From: Buchnera aphidicola (Macrosiphum gaurae)
GTDB lineage: Bacteria; Pseudomonadota; Gammaproteobacteria; Enterobacterales; Enterobacteriaceae
Assembly (NCBI RefSeq): GCF_005080965.1
Contig: NZ_CP034867.1
Coordinates: forward strand, 124,001-188,000
Direction of reading: 5' to 3'
DNA: 64,000 nt
Below are positions 19,727-30,989 of the stretch, piece after piece. Position numbers and translations under genes: made by a program. Numbering within the stretch: position 1 is the first letter of the stretch; the number at the start of each line of letters is the position of its first letter. Below the pieces are notes generated by a model that searched no databases, was not told the DNA's origin, and worked only from the letters and a program-made list of their open reading frames with translations.

Positions 19727-20547
19727 TGCACATCCAGAAGGGATAATAAAGATAAATTGTATATTTTTACAATAATTCTTTGAAGTTTATATATTTGATA
19801 TAATTTGTAACATATTTACTATGTACAAATAACAATAAAATTTCAAAAACAATTAAATATAAAATATAATGTATTATTAAAAAATAAAATATCTCTCTCA
19901 AAGAGAATACAATGATATAAATGAAAAAGAAAGAAAATTATTAATTGCTTAATATATAATAAATTTTAATTCTTATGAATTTAAATTTAATAAATAATAG
20001 TTTAAAATATAAATTAGTTGATATATAAAAAATTTATTTTATGAGTTTATTTAGTATTAATGCGTAGAAATTTTTAAAACTATATTTTTAGGTAATCTAG
20101 TAAAAAATAAAGAAATAATTATAATTTTAAAATGTAGTGATGTAATTATGTTTAATATAATTATATAGTCATCATATTTAAAAAATTTAATTTTAATAAT
20201 TTCTAGTAAATTAGAAATTAATTATATAATAACTACTATTAGACAATAAAAATATTACAATTGTTATAAATATTTAATTTTTTTAATTCTTATTTAAAAA
20301 ATTTATTTAAATCTTAAAAAAATCTTAATAAGTTTTTGTATCTAAAAAAATATTAAATAACGAATTAAATGTGTTCAATTTATTTTTATTGATTAAAATA
20401 TGTTTTCTAAGTATTATATTATTTTAAACGTAAAAATTTATACTTGTATTTAAAAAATAATTTTATACTAAAAGTATATTTTTATTACTTTATTTTTTTA
20501 TTTTTCAATTTTTGAAATAAAAATTTTTTATAGGAAAAATATAAAAA
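19727..20547 (+). other. Long AT-rich spacer between glyQ and nfo
   Basis: About 820 bases separate the divergent genes glyQ and nfo. I see no open frame with family resemblance, no tRNA-like fold and no recognisable fragments of a gene in any frame. Two perfect but AT-only inverted repeats are present: TAATTTCTA (20197-20205) with TAGAAATTA (20212-20220), and TAATTAT (20143-20149) with ATAATTA (20157-20163). The stretch probably holds the glyQ promoter at its left end and the nfo promoter at its right end, the remainder being eroded DNA. Confidence 0.6.
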
Positions 20548-21396
20548 ATGAACTATATTGGTGCACATATTAGTTCTGCTGGCGGTTTAGAAAAAACAGT
20601 TTTACGTGCTGTTCAAATTAAAGCAACAGCTTTTTCTTTTTTTACGAGAAATCAGCGTCAATGGATTTCCCCCCCATTAATTCAAGAAAAAATAGATTGT
20701 TTTAAAGATTTATGTATTAAATATACATTTAAACCTCAACAAATTTTACCTCATAGTAGTTATTTAATTAATTTAGGTCATCCTATTGATGATTTATTAA
20801 GAAAATCTAGAGATGCTTTTATTAATGAAATAATTCGTTGTAGTCAACTCGGTTTAATGTTTTTGAACTTTCATCCAGGTAGTCACTTAAATAAAATCAC
20901 TGAAAATTCTTGTTTGTTAAGAATTTCTGATTCTATTAATATAGCTTTAGATAAAACTAAAAACATAGTCGCAGTTATAGAAAACACGGCAGGACAAGGA
21001 ACTAATGTAGGATATTGTTTTGAACATTTATCTGAAATTATTAAAAACGTTGATGATAAATCTAGAGTTGGAGTTTGTATTGATACATGTCATTTGTTTG
21101 CATCAGGATATGATTTACGTACTGAACAAGATTGTGAAAATACATTTAAAAAATTTAAAAATTTAATAGGATTAAAATATTTAAGAGGAATACATTTAAA
21201 CGATTCGAAAAGAAAATTTAATAGTCGTATTGATCGTCATGAAAGTTTAGGATTGGGTGAAATAGGAAAACTAGCTTTTAGATGGATTATAAGAAATAAA
21301 GATTTCTATAATGTACCAATGATTTTAGAAACAGTCAATCCTAATATATGGGCTGAAGAAATTTGTTGGTTAAGATCACAAAAAAATTATAATTAA
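20548..21396 (+). CDS. nfo: Endonuclease IV
   Basis: AP endonuclease that cleaves 5' of abasic sites, working after glycosylases such as Nth (whose end is at the left edge of the window). The 282 residues match E. coli Nfo (285): [13 protein letters not shown], the metal-binding segments [55 protein letters not shown] (in part) and MILETVNP are all kept. The metal-site His, Glu and Asp residues visible in these motifs are intact. Confidence 0.96.
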   Translation: MNYIGAHISSAGGLEKTVLRAVQIKATAFSFFTRNQRQWISPPLIQEKIDCFKDLCIKYTFKPQQILPHSSYLINLGHPIDDLLRKSRDAFINEIIRCSQLGLMFLNFHPGSHLNKITENSCLLRISDSINIALDKTKNIVAVIENTAGQGTNVGYCFEHLSEIIKNVDDKSRVGVCIDTCHLFASGYDLRTEQDCENTFKKFKNLIGLKYLRGIHLNDSKRKFNSRIDRHESLGLGEIGKLAFRWIIRNKDFYNVPMILETVNPNIWAEEICWLRSQKNYN

Positions 21397-21424
21397 GAAT
21401 GTATTATATTTAAAGAGGTCTAAA

Positions 21425-21712
21425 ATGTTGACACTTCAAGTAGAAAGAAGATTAGAAAAAGGTAAAAGCTTTAGTAGAAGATTGCGGATTAATAATAAAT
21501 TTCCAGGAGTTTTATATGGGGTTAATAAAACTGAAATTCTACTTATATTAGATCATAACTCTGTTTTTAATCTACAAAAAAAAGTAGAATTTTATAAGGA
21601 AAATTTTTTCTTGCTCCTTGAAGACGAAAAATATAAAGTTAAAGTACAAGCTATCCAAAGACATTCATTTAAATTAAAATTATTGCATATGGATTTTTTA
21701 TATGTTTCTTAA
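21425..21712 (+). CDS. rplY: Ribosomal protein bL25
   Basis: 5S rRNA-binding protein of 95 residues (E. coli 94), the short form without a CTC-type C-terminal domain. Recognisable segments are [32 protein letters not shown] and [26 protein letters not shown] precedes the ATG. It follows nfo by 28 bases and could share its transcript. Confidence 0.94.
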   Translation: MLTLQVERRLEKGKSFSRRLRINNKFPGVLYGVNKTEILLILDHNSVFNLQKKVEFYKENFFLLLEDEKYKVKVQAIQRHSFKLKLLHMDFLYVS

Positions 21713-21798
21713 CACTAAGAAATATCATCTAATATGATTAAATTATACTTATCGTTGTTTAAAACTATAATTTATATTTTTTTATTAAAATATTGTAT

Positions 21799-22563
21799 TC
21801 ATACTAATATAGTAGAAAAAATTTTCCTAAAAATTAACATTGTAGGATGAAATTGTATAGCAATTAAGCTTAACATCCCAGATGACATAGTTAAAATTGC
21901 TAACCATCCTATCTTTTTCTTAGTGAAAAAAGAAGTGGAATTTTCTGTATAATTTTTTCTTATTTTCCACCATTTTGATATTAGCCATATTCCGATCCAT
22001 ATCAAAATTGAAATAAGCAATAAGAGCCATTTAAAATAATTATTTTGAGAACTTTGAGGTATTTTTATAGCGATGCCTGTGACTATGCCAGGAAAAAAAT
22101 ATACTGGAGGCCATAATATACATCCAACAATACTAGGAAAAATAAATTTTTTTAATGGTAATTTTAACATACCAGAAACCATTGGTATTAGGGGCCTAGT
22201 TGGGCCTATAAATCGTCCAATAATAATAGTCATCATACTATGTCTATGCAAAACAAATTTAGTTTTATCGAGTAATTTTTGATTTTTTTTTAGAAAATTA
22301 AAATTACATAGCCAATTTTTAAAATACAAGCCAATATAATATGAAATCCAATCGCCTAATAAACATCCTATTGTACCAGCTATCCAAGCAGGATAAAATA
22401 ATAATTTTCCATCACCTATAAACGTGCCTAATGTAGTCATTAAAATGATTCCAGGAAGTAACAATCCTACTAAGGCAAGAGATTCTAAGAACGAAACAAC
22501 GCCAACTACTAAGAGAGAGTATGCTAACGATTGTGTTATAAAGGATATTAACCAAGATTCCAT
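21799..22563 (-). CDS. yabI: DedA family membrane protein YabI
   Basis: A 254-residue polytopic membrane protein, the same length as E. coli YabI. The family signature is visible as ESLALVGLLLPGIILMTTLGTFIG (in part), GDWISYYIGLY and GRFIGPTRPLIPMVSGM. DedA proteins are required for membrane homeostasis, and some family members act as undecaprenyl-phosphate flippases; the role of YabI itself is less clear. It is divergent from surA, as rare a membrane transporter-like gene as this genome keeps. Confidence 0.92.
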   Translation of the reverse strand: MESWLISFITQSLAYSLLVVGVVSFLESLALVGLLLPGIILMTTLGTFIGDGKLLFYPAWIAGTIGCLLGDWISYYIGLYFKNWLCNFNFLKKNQKLLDKTKFVLHRHSMMTIIIGRFIGPTRPLIPMVSGMLKLPLKKFIFPSIVGCILWPPVYFFPGIVTGIAIKIPQSSQNNYFKWLLLLISILIWIGIWLISKWWKIRKNYTENSTSFFTKKKIGWLAILTMSSGMLSLIAIQFHPTMLIFRKIFSTILV

Positions 22564-22777
22564 AAATTCTCATTATTTTAGGGTATATTAAAAATAAATT
22601 TTTATATAAATAATTCATACTTTATATTTTTTTTAAAATAACCTCAAGAAAATATTATAAATTTATTTTAATTTTTTTAAATACTCGTAAAGTAAATCAT
22701 AAAAAATATTTTTTATTGTATTTTTAATAATAAAAATATTTTCGTATAAAACACTTATTTATAAAAGAAGAATTGTA

Positions 22778-24070
22778 ATGAAAGCATGTATTTTTTTGTT
22801 TTTTTATATTTTTACTAGTATGTTTCATGTTTTAGCTAAAGATAATCACATAGATCACATCGCAGCTATTGTTAATGACCAAATCATATTAAATAGTGAT
22901 GTAAATAAAGTTCTTCTTTTGTTAAAAAAAGAAGGTAGAGATTTTAAAATTCCTTTAAGAAATAATTTTTTAAAAGAAAAAGTAGTTCAAAAATTAATTG
23001 TAGATTCTTTAATATTACAAGAAGCAAATAGAATGAATGTTAAAGTGACTGCAGAACAAATTGATAGTGTTATCAAAAATATTGCTATAAAAAAAAATAT
23101 TAGTTTTGAGGAATTAAAAAATCATATTTTGTTTCATAATCTTCACGATCATTTGTTTTATGACAACTACATGAAAAATGTTGAAAAATTATTAAAAATA
23201 AAAATAATACAAGATTACGAACTTCGTAAACGTGTTAATATTTCTGAAAAAGAAATCACTTTTATTTTTAAAAAACTTATAGAAAACAATAAAAAATTAA
23301 AAAAAATAAATTTAAGCTATATTTTACTACCTTTTTCAAAAAAAGATTCTGATAATATCATTAAAAATAGAAAAGAAATAGCAGAAAACATCGTAAATAA
23401 ACTTCAAAAAGGTTATAATTTTGAAGAATTATTTATAAATTGTAAAAAAAATAGATCTATTTTTTTAGTAAAAAAAAGTTTTTGGATGCATTTTTTAGAT
23501 ATACAAAATCATTTTTCTGAAACTTTAAACATTTTTAAAAACGGACAAATTTTAGGGCCTTTTTTAGGAGATAAAGGATTTTATATTTTAAAAGTTAATG
23601 ATATTAAAAACAATAACGAAAAAATTGAAACTGAATTTTACATGCAACACTGTTTAATAAAACCATCTATGATTTTAACAGATATAGAATCAAAAAATAA
23701 TATTTTTAGTATATATAAAAACATTAAAAAAAGACTTTATAATTTTGATGATGCAGTTCAAAACTTATCTCATGACTCTTATTCATCTAATAAAAAAGGT
23801 GATTTAGGATGGATTTCAAAAGAATTATTTAGTTTTGATTTTAATAAAGAATTACTATATTTAAATAAAAATGAAATAAGTAAGCCTATTAAATCTAATT
23901 TTGGATGGCATATATTTAAATTGCTAGATAAACGTCAAGTAGATCGATTTTATAATTTTACAAAAAAACAAGCTTATAATATTCTATTGAACCAGAAAAT
24001 GAAACTAGAAAAACATAAGTGGATAGAAGAACTTAAAAATATTGCTTATATCAAAATTATAAGCTCATAA
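22778..24070 (+). CDS. surA: Periplasmic chaperone SurA
   Basis: Chaperone and peptidyl-prolyl isomerase for outer-membrane proteins. A signal peptide is present (MKACIFLFFYIFTSMFHVLA, cleavage near residue 20). The N-terminal chaperone domain (IVNDQIILNSDVNKV) and the second parvulin domain (GDLGW, NFGWHIFKLLD) are clear; the first parvulin domain is divergent and lacks the GGxMGW motif. In E. coli it is the second domain that is the active isomerase. Length is 430 against 428. E. coli lptD and pdxA flank surA; neither is here. Confidence 0.94.
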   Translation: MKACIFLFFYIFTSMFHVLAKDNHIDHIAAIVNDQIILNSDVNKVLLLLKKEGRDFKIPLRNNFLKEKVVQKLIVDSLILQEANRMNVKVTAEQIDSVIKNIAIKKNISFEELKNHILFHNLHDHLFYDNYMKNVEKLLKIKIIQDYELRKRVNISEKEITFIFKKLIENNKKLKKINLSYILLPFSKKDSDNIIKNRKEIAENIVNKLQKGYNFEELFINCKKNRSIFLVKKSFWMHFLDIQNHFSETLNIFKNGQILGPFLGDKGFYILKVNDIKNNNEKIETEFYMQHCLIKPSMILTDIESKNNIFSIYKNIKKRLYNFDDAVQNLSHDSYSSNKKGDLGWISKELFSFDFNKELLYLNKNEISKPIKSNFGWHIFKLLDKRQVDRFYNFTKKQAYNILLNQKMKLEKHKWIEELKNIAYIKIISS

Positions 24071-24120
24071 GTGTACATTCCTTAAATGCATTTAGATTTT
24101 AAATAACTTAATATGAATTT

Positions 24121-24933
24121 ATGATTAAAAAACATTTTCCCTTAAAAAAGTATGGACAAAATTTTCTTGTAAATAAAAATACTATTCAAGATATTGTTAA
24201 AATTATTAACCCAAAGATAAAACAAACATTAATAGAAATTGGACCTGGATTAGCCGCACTAACCAAACCAATCTGTGAATTGTTAGAAGAACTCATTGTT
24301 ATTGAAGTAGATCCTAATTTATTGTTTTTATTAAAAAGACGTTCATTTTATTCAAAATTAATAGTTTTTTATCAAAGTGCATTAAATTTTAATTATGTAG
24401 ATTTATTTTATAAGAAAAAACAATTAATTCGTATTTTTGGAAATTTGCCATATAATATTTCTACATCTTTAATTATATTATTGTTTAAACAAATTCGATT
24501 TATTGAAGATATGAATTTTATGTTACAGAAGGAAGTTGCTGAAAGATTGATTGCTGTTCCTGGTAATAAATCTTATGGTCGCTTAAGTATTATATCTCAA
24601 TATTACTGTAATATTAAAACATTATTAAACGTTAGACCTGAAGATTTTCAACCTATTCCTAAAGTTAATTCTGTTTTTATTAATTTGACTCCTCATGTTA
24701 ATTCTCCTTATTTTGTTTATGACATAAATGTTCTAAGTTATGTTACAAAAAACGCTTTTCAGAATAGAAGGAAAATTTTACGTCATAATTTAAAGAATCT
24801 ATTTTCTGAAAAAGAGTTAATTATGTTAAATATTGATTCAAATTTACGAGCTGAAAATATTTCTATTTCTCAGTATTGTCAATTATCTAATTATTTGTAT
24901 AAAAAATCTAATACTATTTCAAAAGTTAATTAA
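24121..24933 (+). CDS. rsmA: 16S rRNA (adenine1518/1519-N6) dimethyltransferase
   Basis: Also called KsgA; dimethylates two adenines near the 3' end of 16S rRNA late in small-subunit assembly. The 270 residues match E. coli (273). The SAM-binding motif is EIGPGLAALT, the acidic sugar-contact residue lies in IEVDPNL, and the catalytic motif is NLPYNIS. The C-terminal segment FQNRRKILRHNL is typical. No good Shine-Dalgarno sequence is seen before the ATG. surA and rsmA are separated by 50 bases; pdxA, which lies between them in E. coli, is absent without trace. Confidence 0.95.
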   Translation: MIKKHFPLKKYGQNFLVNKNTIQDIVKIINPKIKQTLIEIGPGLAALTKPICELLEELIVIEVDPNLLFLLKRRSFYSKLIVFYQSALNFNYVDLFYKKKQLIRIFGNLPYNISTSLIILLFKQIRFIEDMNFMLQKEVAERLIAVPGNKSYGRLSIISQYYCNIKTLLNVRPEDFQPIPKVNSVFINLTPHVNSPYFVYDINVLSYVTKNAFQNRRKILRHNLKNLFSEKELIMLNIDSNLRAENISISQYCQLSNYLYKKSNTISKVN

Positions 24934-24978
24934 TTTGACTTTTAATACTCTCATTTTTATTTTAAGAGATATTAATAT

Positions 24979-25794
24979 ATGAGTACTTATTTTATAAGTG
25001 ATATACATGGTTGTTATAAAGAATTTAGAATGCTATTGAAAAAAGTATCTTTTAATACTAAAAAAGATTATTTGTGGATTGCAGGTGATTTAGTATCTAG
25101 AGGTCCTGATTCCCTTAATGTTGTAAAATATCTGTATTCTTTAAAAGATAGAGTAAAGATAGTTTTAGGCAATCATGATATTAATTTAATTGCAGTACAT
25201 GCCGGTGTAAAGAAAAATAAAAAAGAAAATTACTTTAATGAATTTCTTTCTTCATCAGAGAGTGCCGATTTAATAAACTGGCTTCGTTGTCAACCTCTTT
25301 TAAAAGTTGATGAAAGACGTAAAATTATTATGGTACATGCAGGAATTAGTCCACAATGGGATATTAATATAGCAAAAATTTGTGCATTAGAGATTGCACA
25401 TTATTTGTCTAGTAAAAATTATTCTGTTTTTCTAAAAGATATATATAATAATAATATAAATTTTTGGAAATTCAACTTAAATGCATTAGATAAACTACGA
25501 TATTCTATGAATGTTTTTACAAGAATGAGATATTGTTATCCTGATGCTCGACTAAATATGTTCTATAAGCAATCTCCTAGTGTTGTAAAATATCCTTTAC
25601 AACCATGGTTTTTAATCCCTTCTAATATTTCAAAATTTTATTCTATTTTTTTTGGACACTGGTCTTCTTTAAAAGGAACTTATATACCTAAGCCTTTTTT
25701 TTCATTAGATGGTGGTTGTTGTTGGGGGGAAGAATTAATTATGTTTCGATGGGAAGATAAAAAATGGTTTTCGCAAGCTTGCTTATCAAAATAA
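24979..25794 (+). CDS. apaH: Bis(5'-nucleosyl)-tetraphosphatase, symmetrical
   Basis: Hydrolyses Ap4A to two ADP and also removes Np4 caps from RNA. The 271-residue protein (E. coli 280) carries the metallophosphatase motifs SDIHGCYKEF, AGDLVSRGPDS, LGNHDIN and MVHAGISP, followed by FGHWSSLKG. It is separated from rsmA by 45 bases; apaG, between them in E. coli, is missing. Confidence 0.95.
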   Translation: MSTYFISDIHGCYKEFRMLLKKVSFNTKKDYLWIAGDLVSRGPDSLNVVKYLYSLKDRVKIVLGNHDINLIAVHAGVKKNKKENYFNEFLSSSESADLINWLRCQPLLKVDERRKIIMVHAGISPQWDINIAKICALEIAHYLSSKNYSVFLKDIYNNNINFWKFNLNALDKLRYSMNVFTRMRYCYPDARLNMFYKQSPSVVKYPLQPWFLIPSNISKFYSIFFGHWSSLKGTYIPKPFFSLDGGCCWGEELIMFRWEDKKWFSQACLSK

Positions 25795-25830
25795 TTTATA
25801 TAAATTATTCATGTTAAAAAATATTTTAAT

Positions 25831-26313
25831 TTATCTTGATAAAATTTCAAAATAATAGTTATATGGATTTACTGAATTTTTAAGAACTTTTTTTCTAAAT
25901 AAAACTTTCCAAGATGGAAATAATCTGTATTCGGGAAAATAAGAATCACCAATAATGTTGATATCTATATGAGTTAAATATAATTTATTAGCATAAAATA
26001 ACATTTCTTTATATATTTTAGCTCCTCCGATAACCATAATTTCTTGATCGCATGTTGCTGAAATAATTGCATTAGGTATTGAATTAGCCCAAATTATACC
26101 CTTTTTTTTGATTTCATTAGTGCTAATAACTATATTTTTACGCATTGGTAAAGGTTTTTTAATAGATTCCCAAGTTAAACGACCCATAATAATGTTTTTA
26201 TTTATTGTTTTTTGTTTAAACCATTTTAAATCTTCTGGAAGATGCCAAGGAATTGTATTATTATTCCCAATCACAAAGTTTTTAGATAGAGCAGCAATGA
26301 GACTTATATTCAT
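25831..26313 (-). CDS. folA: Dihydrofolate reductase
   Basis: NADPH-dependent reduction of dihydrofolate to tetrahydrofolate. The 160 residues (E. coli 159) keep ISLIAALSKNFVIG, the Met20-loop region NNTIPWHLPEDLKWF with the catalytic aspartate, IMGRLTWESI and IMVIGGAKIY. Convergent with apaH, with 36 bases between the stop codons. folC further right in the window provides folate polyglutamylation. Confidence 0.95.
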   Translation of the reverse strand: MNISLIAALSKNFVIGNNNTIPWHLPEDLKWFKQKTINKNIIMGRLTWESIKKPLPMRKNIVISTNEIKKKGIIWANSIPNAIISATCDQEIMVIGGAKIYKEMLFYANKLYLTHIDINIIGDSYFPEYRLFPSWKVLFRKKVLKNSVNPYNYYFEILSR

Positions 26314-26340
26314 AAGAAAATAGAATCCTCAATATGCGTT

Positions 26341-26366
26341 ATAAATATGTTTTACAACATATTTAT
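26341..26366. repeat. Perfect inverted repeat between carB and folA
   Basis: ATAAATATGTT (26341-26351) and AACATATTTAT (26356-26366) form a perfect 11-base-pair stem with the four-base loop TTAC. It lies 49 bases after carB and 28 bases before folA, both on the minus strand. There is no T-run after it on the minus strand, so it is a weak terminator candidate at best; a processing or stability hairpin is possible. Confidence 0.5.
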
Positions 26367-26414
26367 AAAAATTTATTTAATTTAAAGTGCAATAGATTGT
26401 TTTTTATGATATAA

Positions 26415-29400
26415 TCACTTTATTTTTTTGTGCATCTCTTGCAATGATTTGACATTTTTTGTTGGGTTTTCATTTAATGCCATAACAGTTGCAAAAGCTC
26501 CATTAACTGTCGTATCGTAGTGCACTTTATATTGAAGAGCACTTTGACATATTAGTTTTGAATCTTTTACTCCTTGATGACAAGATGTAGTATTGACAAT
26601 GTAAGAGTATTCGCCGTTTTTTAAACGATCTTGTATATGGGGACGTCCTTCATGTACTTTATTTACTAATCTAGACGAAATTCCAGACTTTCTTAAAGCT
26701 ATAGATGTACCTTTGGTTGCATCTATCTTAAAACCTATCTTTTTTAATTTAACTGCTAGATTAACAATATTATTTTTATCATCATCTCTAACCGAGAGTA
26801 GTATACGACCTGTTTTTTTCATATTAGTATGAGCGCTTAACATAGCTTTAGAAAAAGCTTCAGAAAAATTTTTTCCAATACCCATTACTTCTCCTGTAGA
26901 ACGCATTTCTGGACCTAATATAGGATCTACACCTTGAAATTTATCAAATGGAAGAACGGCCTCTTTAACTGAAAAATATGGAGGAATAATTTCTTTAATA
27001 AAACCTTGTTCTAATAATGTTTTTCCACACATTACTCGAACAGAAATTTTTGCTAATGCAAGACCTGTTGCTTTTGAAACAAATGGGACTGTACGAGCTG
27101 CTCTTGGATTTACTTCGATAATATAGATTATATTATTTTTGATAGCAAATTGCACATTCATTAGCCCTTTTACAGACAATTCTAAAGCTAGTTTTTTTAC
27201 TTCATTTCTAATTTTATTTTGAACTTTGTTAGTTAAAGTATACGCTGGTAATGAGCATGCAGAATCGCCAGAATGAACTCCAGCTTGTTCAATATGCTCC
27301 ATAATTCCTCCAATTAAAACTGTTTCACCATCACATATAGCGTCTACATCTACTTCTGTTGCATAATCTAAATATTGATCTAATAAAATAGGCGTTGTAT
27401 TATTTTCTTTTAATACTGTTTTGAAATAATTTTCTAATCCGTGTGATTCATATACAATTTCCATTGCTCTACCACCTAAAACATAAGATGGTCGTACCAT
27501 TATTGGATAACCAATTATTTTTGCTTTTTTATAAGCTTCTTCTAAAGTAAAAACAGTTGCATTTAAAGGTTGTTGTAACTTTAATTTAGTGACAGTTTTT
27601 TGAAAACGATCACGATCTTCTGCATTATCAATAGCATCTGGACTTGTTCCTATAATAGGAACACCTGCTTTTTCAAATTCACGGGCTAATTTTAAAGGTG
27701 TTTGTCCTCCATATTGAATAATAATTCCTTTAGGTTGTTCTATTCTTACTATTTCTAAAACATTTTCTAATGTAATTGGTTCAAAGTATAGCCTATCTGA
27801 AATATCATAATCAGTAGATACTGTTTCCGGATTACAGTTAATCATAATTGCTTCAAAACCATCTTCTCGTAAAGCTTGAGCAGCATGTACGCAGCAATAG
27901 TCAAATTCTATACCTTGTCCTATTCTATTAGGACCACCACCTAATATAATAATTTTTTTATCATTTTTATTAGGATATGATTCACATTCATCTTCCCATG
28001 TTGAATACATATAGGCTGTTTCAGTTGAAAATTCAGCTGAACATGTATCAATTCTTTTATAAACGGGATGTAAATTGAGTTTGTAACGTAATTGTCTTAT
28101 TTCGCTTTCTTTTTTTTGTGTTAGTGTTGCAATACGTTGATCAGAAAAACCTTTTCTTTTAATAAAATAAAGAAAATCACGTTGTAATCCAATAAATCCA
28201 TATTTTATGATTTTTTTCTCTAATAGAATAATTTCTTCAATTTGGATAAGAAACCATGGATCGATTGATGTTAAATTAAATACATCGTTTACAGACATAC
28301 CAGATCGGAATGCATCACCTATATACCAAATACGTTCAGCACCAGCGTCTTTTAATTCATGTCTAATTTTGATTAAATATTCTGGATCAAGATGAGATAT
28401 TTTGGAATCAAAACCACTAACGCCTATTTCTAAACCACGAATAGCTTTTTGTATAGATTCTTGAAAAGTACGACCTATTGCCATGACTTCTCCGACAGAT
28501 TTCATTTGTGTAGTTAATCTGTCATCACATCCTAAAAATTTTTCAAAATTAAATCTGGGAATTTTCGTTACTATATAATCTATTGATGGTTCAAACGATG
28601 CAGTGGTATTCGTTCCTGTGATATCATTCGCAAGTTCATCTAGTGTATATCCAATGGATAGTTTAGCTGCGATTTTTGCAATAGGAAATCCGGTTGCTTT
28701 AGATGCCAATGCAGAAGAACGAGAAACTCTTGGATTCATTTCAATAACAATCATTCGACCATTTTCTGGATTAATTGCAAATTGTACATTAGAACCTCCT
28801 GTCTCTACGCCTATTTCTCGTAAAATTGACATAGATGCATTTCTCATTACTTGATATTCTTTATCAGTAAGAGTTTGTGCAGGTGCTACAGTAATTGAAT
28901 CACCTGTGTGAATTCCCATTGGATCCAAATTTTCAATTGAACAAACTATAATACAATTATTATTTTTATCTCGAACAACTTCCATTTCATATTCCTTCCA
29001 ACCAATAAGCGACTCATCAATTAGAAGTTCTGTATTAGGAGATAATTTAAGTCCTCTTTCACATATTGTTTCAAATTCTTCATGATTATAAGCAATCCCT
29101 CCTCCATGACCACCCATGGTAAAAGAAGGACGAATAATACATGGAAAACCTACATTCCTTAAAACTATAAATGCTTCTTGAATATTATGTGCAATACCAC
29201 ATTTTGCAGTTTCTAAATTCAATTTCTTCATAGAGTCTTCAAATAATTTGCGATTTTCAGCTTTCTTAATTGCATTAACTGTTGCGCCTATTATTTTTAC
29301 TTTATATTTATCTAAAATGCCTTTATGATCTAATTCTAAAGCACAGTTTAAAGCTGTTTGTCCTCCCATAGTTGGAAGAAGTGCATCTGGTCTTTCTTTT

Positions 29401-29636
29401 TCAATGATTCTTTCTACTATTTTCCAATGAATTGGTTCGATATATGTAGCATCAGCCATACAAGGATCTGTCATAATAGTTGCAGGATTAGAATTTACAA
29501 GAATTATTTTGTATCCTTCTTCTTTTAAAGCTTTACAAGCTTGTGCACCTGAATAGTCAAACTCACATGCTTGTCCAATAACTATTGGACCTGCACCAAG
29601 AATTAAAATTGATTTTATATCAGTAGATTTAGGCAT
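26415..29636 (-). CDS. carB: Carbamoyl-phosphate synthase large subunit
   Basis: Makes carbamoyl phosphate from bicarbonate, ammonia from CarA, and two ATP; feeds arginine and pyrimidine synthesis. Exactly 1073 residues, as in E. coli. Two ATP-grasp halves are visible (first near residues 1-400, second near 555-930) with repeated segments such as [20 protein letters not shown] and [16 protein letters not shown]. The C-terminal allosteric domain keeps DATKGTS and [13 protein letters not shown], the region that binds UMP in E. coli, so feedback control by UMP and ornithine may persist. It lies 18 bases after carA. Confidence 0.97.
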   Translation of the reverse strand: MPKSTDIKSILILGAGPIVIGQACEFDYSGAQACKALKEEGYKIILVNSNPATIMTDPCMADATYIEPIHWKIVERIIEKERPDALLPTMGGQTALNCALELDHKGILDKYKVKIIGATVNAIKKAENRKLFEDSMKKLNLETAKCGIAHNIQEAFIVLRNVGFPCIIRPSFTMGGHGGGIAYNHEEFETICERGLKLSPNTELLIDESLIGWKEYEMEVVRDKNNNCIIVCSIENLDPMGIHTGDSITVAPAQTLTDKEYQVMRNASMSILREIGVETGGSNVQFAINPENGRMIVIEMNPRVSRSSALASKATGFPIAKIAAKLSIGYTLDELANDITGTNTTASFEPSIDYIVTKIPRFNFEKFLGCDDRLTTQMKSVGEVMAIGRTFQESIQKAIRGLEIGVSGFDSKISHLDPEYLIKIRHELKDAGAERIWYIGDAFRSGMSVNDVFNLTSIDPWFLIQIEEIILLEKKIIKYGFIGLQRDFLYFIKRKGFSDQRIATLTQKKESEIRQLRYKLNLHPVYKRIDTCSAEFSTETAYMYSTWEDECESYPNKNDKKIIILGGGPNRIGQGIEFDYCCVHAAQALREDGFEAIMINCNPETVSTDYDISDRLYFEPITLENVLEIVRIEQPKGIIIQYGGQTPLKLAREFEKAGVPIIGTSPDAIDNAEDRDRFQKTVTKLKLQQPLNATVFTLEEAYKKAKIIGYPIMVRPSYVLGGRAMEIVYESHGLENYFKTVLKENNTTPILLDQYLDYATEVDVDAICDGETVLIGGIMEHIEQAGVHSGDSACSLPAYTLTNKVQNKIRNEVKKLALELSVKGLMNVQFAIKNNIIYIIEVNPRAARTVPFVSKATGLALAKISVRVMCGKTLLEQGFIKEIIPPYFSVKEAVLPFDKFQGVDPILGPEMRSTGEVMGIGKNFSEAFSKAMLSAHTNMKKTGRILLSVRDDDKNNIVNLAVKLKKIGFKIDATKGTSIALRKSGISSRLVNKVHEGRPHIQDRLKNGEYSYIVNTTSCHQGVKDSKLICQSALQYKVHYDTTVNGAFATVMALNENPTKNVKSLQEMHKKIK

Positions 29637-29654
29637 TTTTTTTTCCCTAATTAA

Positions 29655-30815
29655 TTACTGAGTTTTAGTTTTTTGAAAAATGATTAATTTAATGAAATTA
29701 TCAAATAAAGATGAGGCATCATGTGGTCCAGGGCTTGCCTCTGGATGACCTTGAAAACTAAAAGCTAATTTATTGATTAAAGATAGTCCTTGTAATGTTC
29801 CGTCGAAAAGAGAACTATGTGTAATTTCTATGTTATTTGGTAAATTTTTATTATCTACGGTAAAACTATGATTTTGAGATGTGATAATAACCCTATTGTT
29901 TTTGATTTCTTTGACGGGATGATTAGCGCCATGATGTCCAAATTTCATTTTTATAATTTTAGCTCCGCTAGCTAAAGCGAGCAGTTGGTGCCCTAAACAT
30001 ATTCCAAAAATAGGGATGTTAATTTTTAAAAAATATTGGATAGCATCAATAGCATAATGACAAGGTCTTGGATCACCTGGTCCATTAGATAAGAAAATGC
30101 CATCTGGAGATAAATTTAATGCGACTTTTGGATCGGTTTGAGCAGGAACGATTGTTAAATAGCATCCTCTATCTACAAGCATACGAAGTATATTTCTTTT
30201 TACTCCAAAATCGTATACGACAATATGAAATAAAAATTTTTGTTTATTAATAGAAATAAAATTTTTTTTATTAAAAGTAAAACTACCTTGTTTCCAATTA
30301 TAAATAGATTTAGTAGAAACCTCTTTTGCTAAATCTAAACCTTGTAAACTTAAAAAGTTTTTAGCTTTTTCATGTGCTATAGTATAATTATGTTTTTTAT
30401 CTTCTATAATACATCCATTTTGCGAACCCTTCATGCGTAAAATACGTGTTAATTTTCTTGTATCAATATCAGATATTGCAACAATATTATTCTCTTTTAA
30501 GTAGGAAGATAAGCTTTTTTTGTTTCGATAATTACTTGCAACTGGTGACAAATCACGAATAATGAGACCTTTTGCATGAATTTTAGATGATTCTTCATCA
30601 TTAAAATTGGTTCCAACATTGCCAATATGAGGATGAGTTAATGTCACGATTTGATGTGAATAAGAGGGATCAGTGATTATTTCTTGGTAACCAGTTATTG
30701 ATGTATTAAAAACAACTTCACCTACAGTTATTCCTTTAGCCCCAATAGCTCGTCCGTGAAATCTAGTCCCGTCTTCTAAAACTAGTACTGCTGATTGGCT
30801 CAAAACATCCTCCAT
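29655..30815 (-). CDS. carA: Carbamoyl-phosphate synthase small subunit
   Basis: Glutaminase subunit that passes ammonia to CarB through the intersubunit tunnel. The class I amidotransferase triad is present: Cys in [10 protein letters not shown], and His and Glu in [11 protein letters not shown]. The first ATG (30815) gives 386 residues. A TTG four codons in (30803) would give 382, the E. coli length, and is preceded at normal distance by GGAGG, which itself lies inside the first codons after the ATG; I consider TTG the likelier real start but report the longer frame. The region upstream shows no clear ArgR or PurR site. Confidence 0.95.
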   Translation of the reverse strand: MEDVLSQSAVLVLEDGTRFHGRAIGAKGITVGEVVFNTSITGYQEIITDPSYSHQIVTLTHPHIGNVGTNFNDEESSKIHAKGLIIRDLSPVASNYRNKKSLSSYLKENNIVAISDIDTRKLTRILRMKGSQNGCIIEDKKHNYTIAHEKAKNFLSLQGLDLAKEVSTKSIYNWKQGSFTFNKKNFISINKQKFLFHIVVYDFGVKRNILRMLVDRGCYLTIVPAQTDPKVALNLSPDGIFLSNGPGDPRPCHYAIDAIQYFLKINIPIFGICLGHQLLALASGAKIIKMKFGHHGANHPVKEIKNNRVIITSQNHSFTVDNKNLPNNIEITHSSLFDGTLQGLSLINKLAFSFQGHPEASPGPHDASSLFDNFIKLIIFQKTKTQ

Positions 30816-30989
30816 TAAAAAAACGTTTTTTATATGCTTAATTTTTATTACTGTTGTATTAATTTCATTTTATTTTAACTAAAATTAATATTTTTGTCTA
30901 TTATCATGAAAAAGATTTATATTTTGTTGAAAATTACATAATTTAAATTAAGTATTTTTCAAATATAAGTCTACAAACATAAGTCTATA

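Noticed and set aside
26341..26366. Perfect 11-base-pair repeat as a terminator of carB
   Set aside because: No T-run follows on the minus strand, so I list it only as a repeat.
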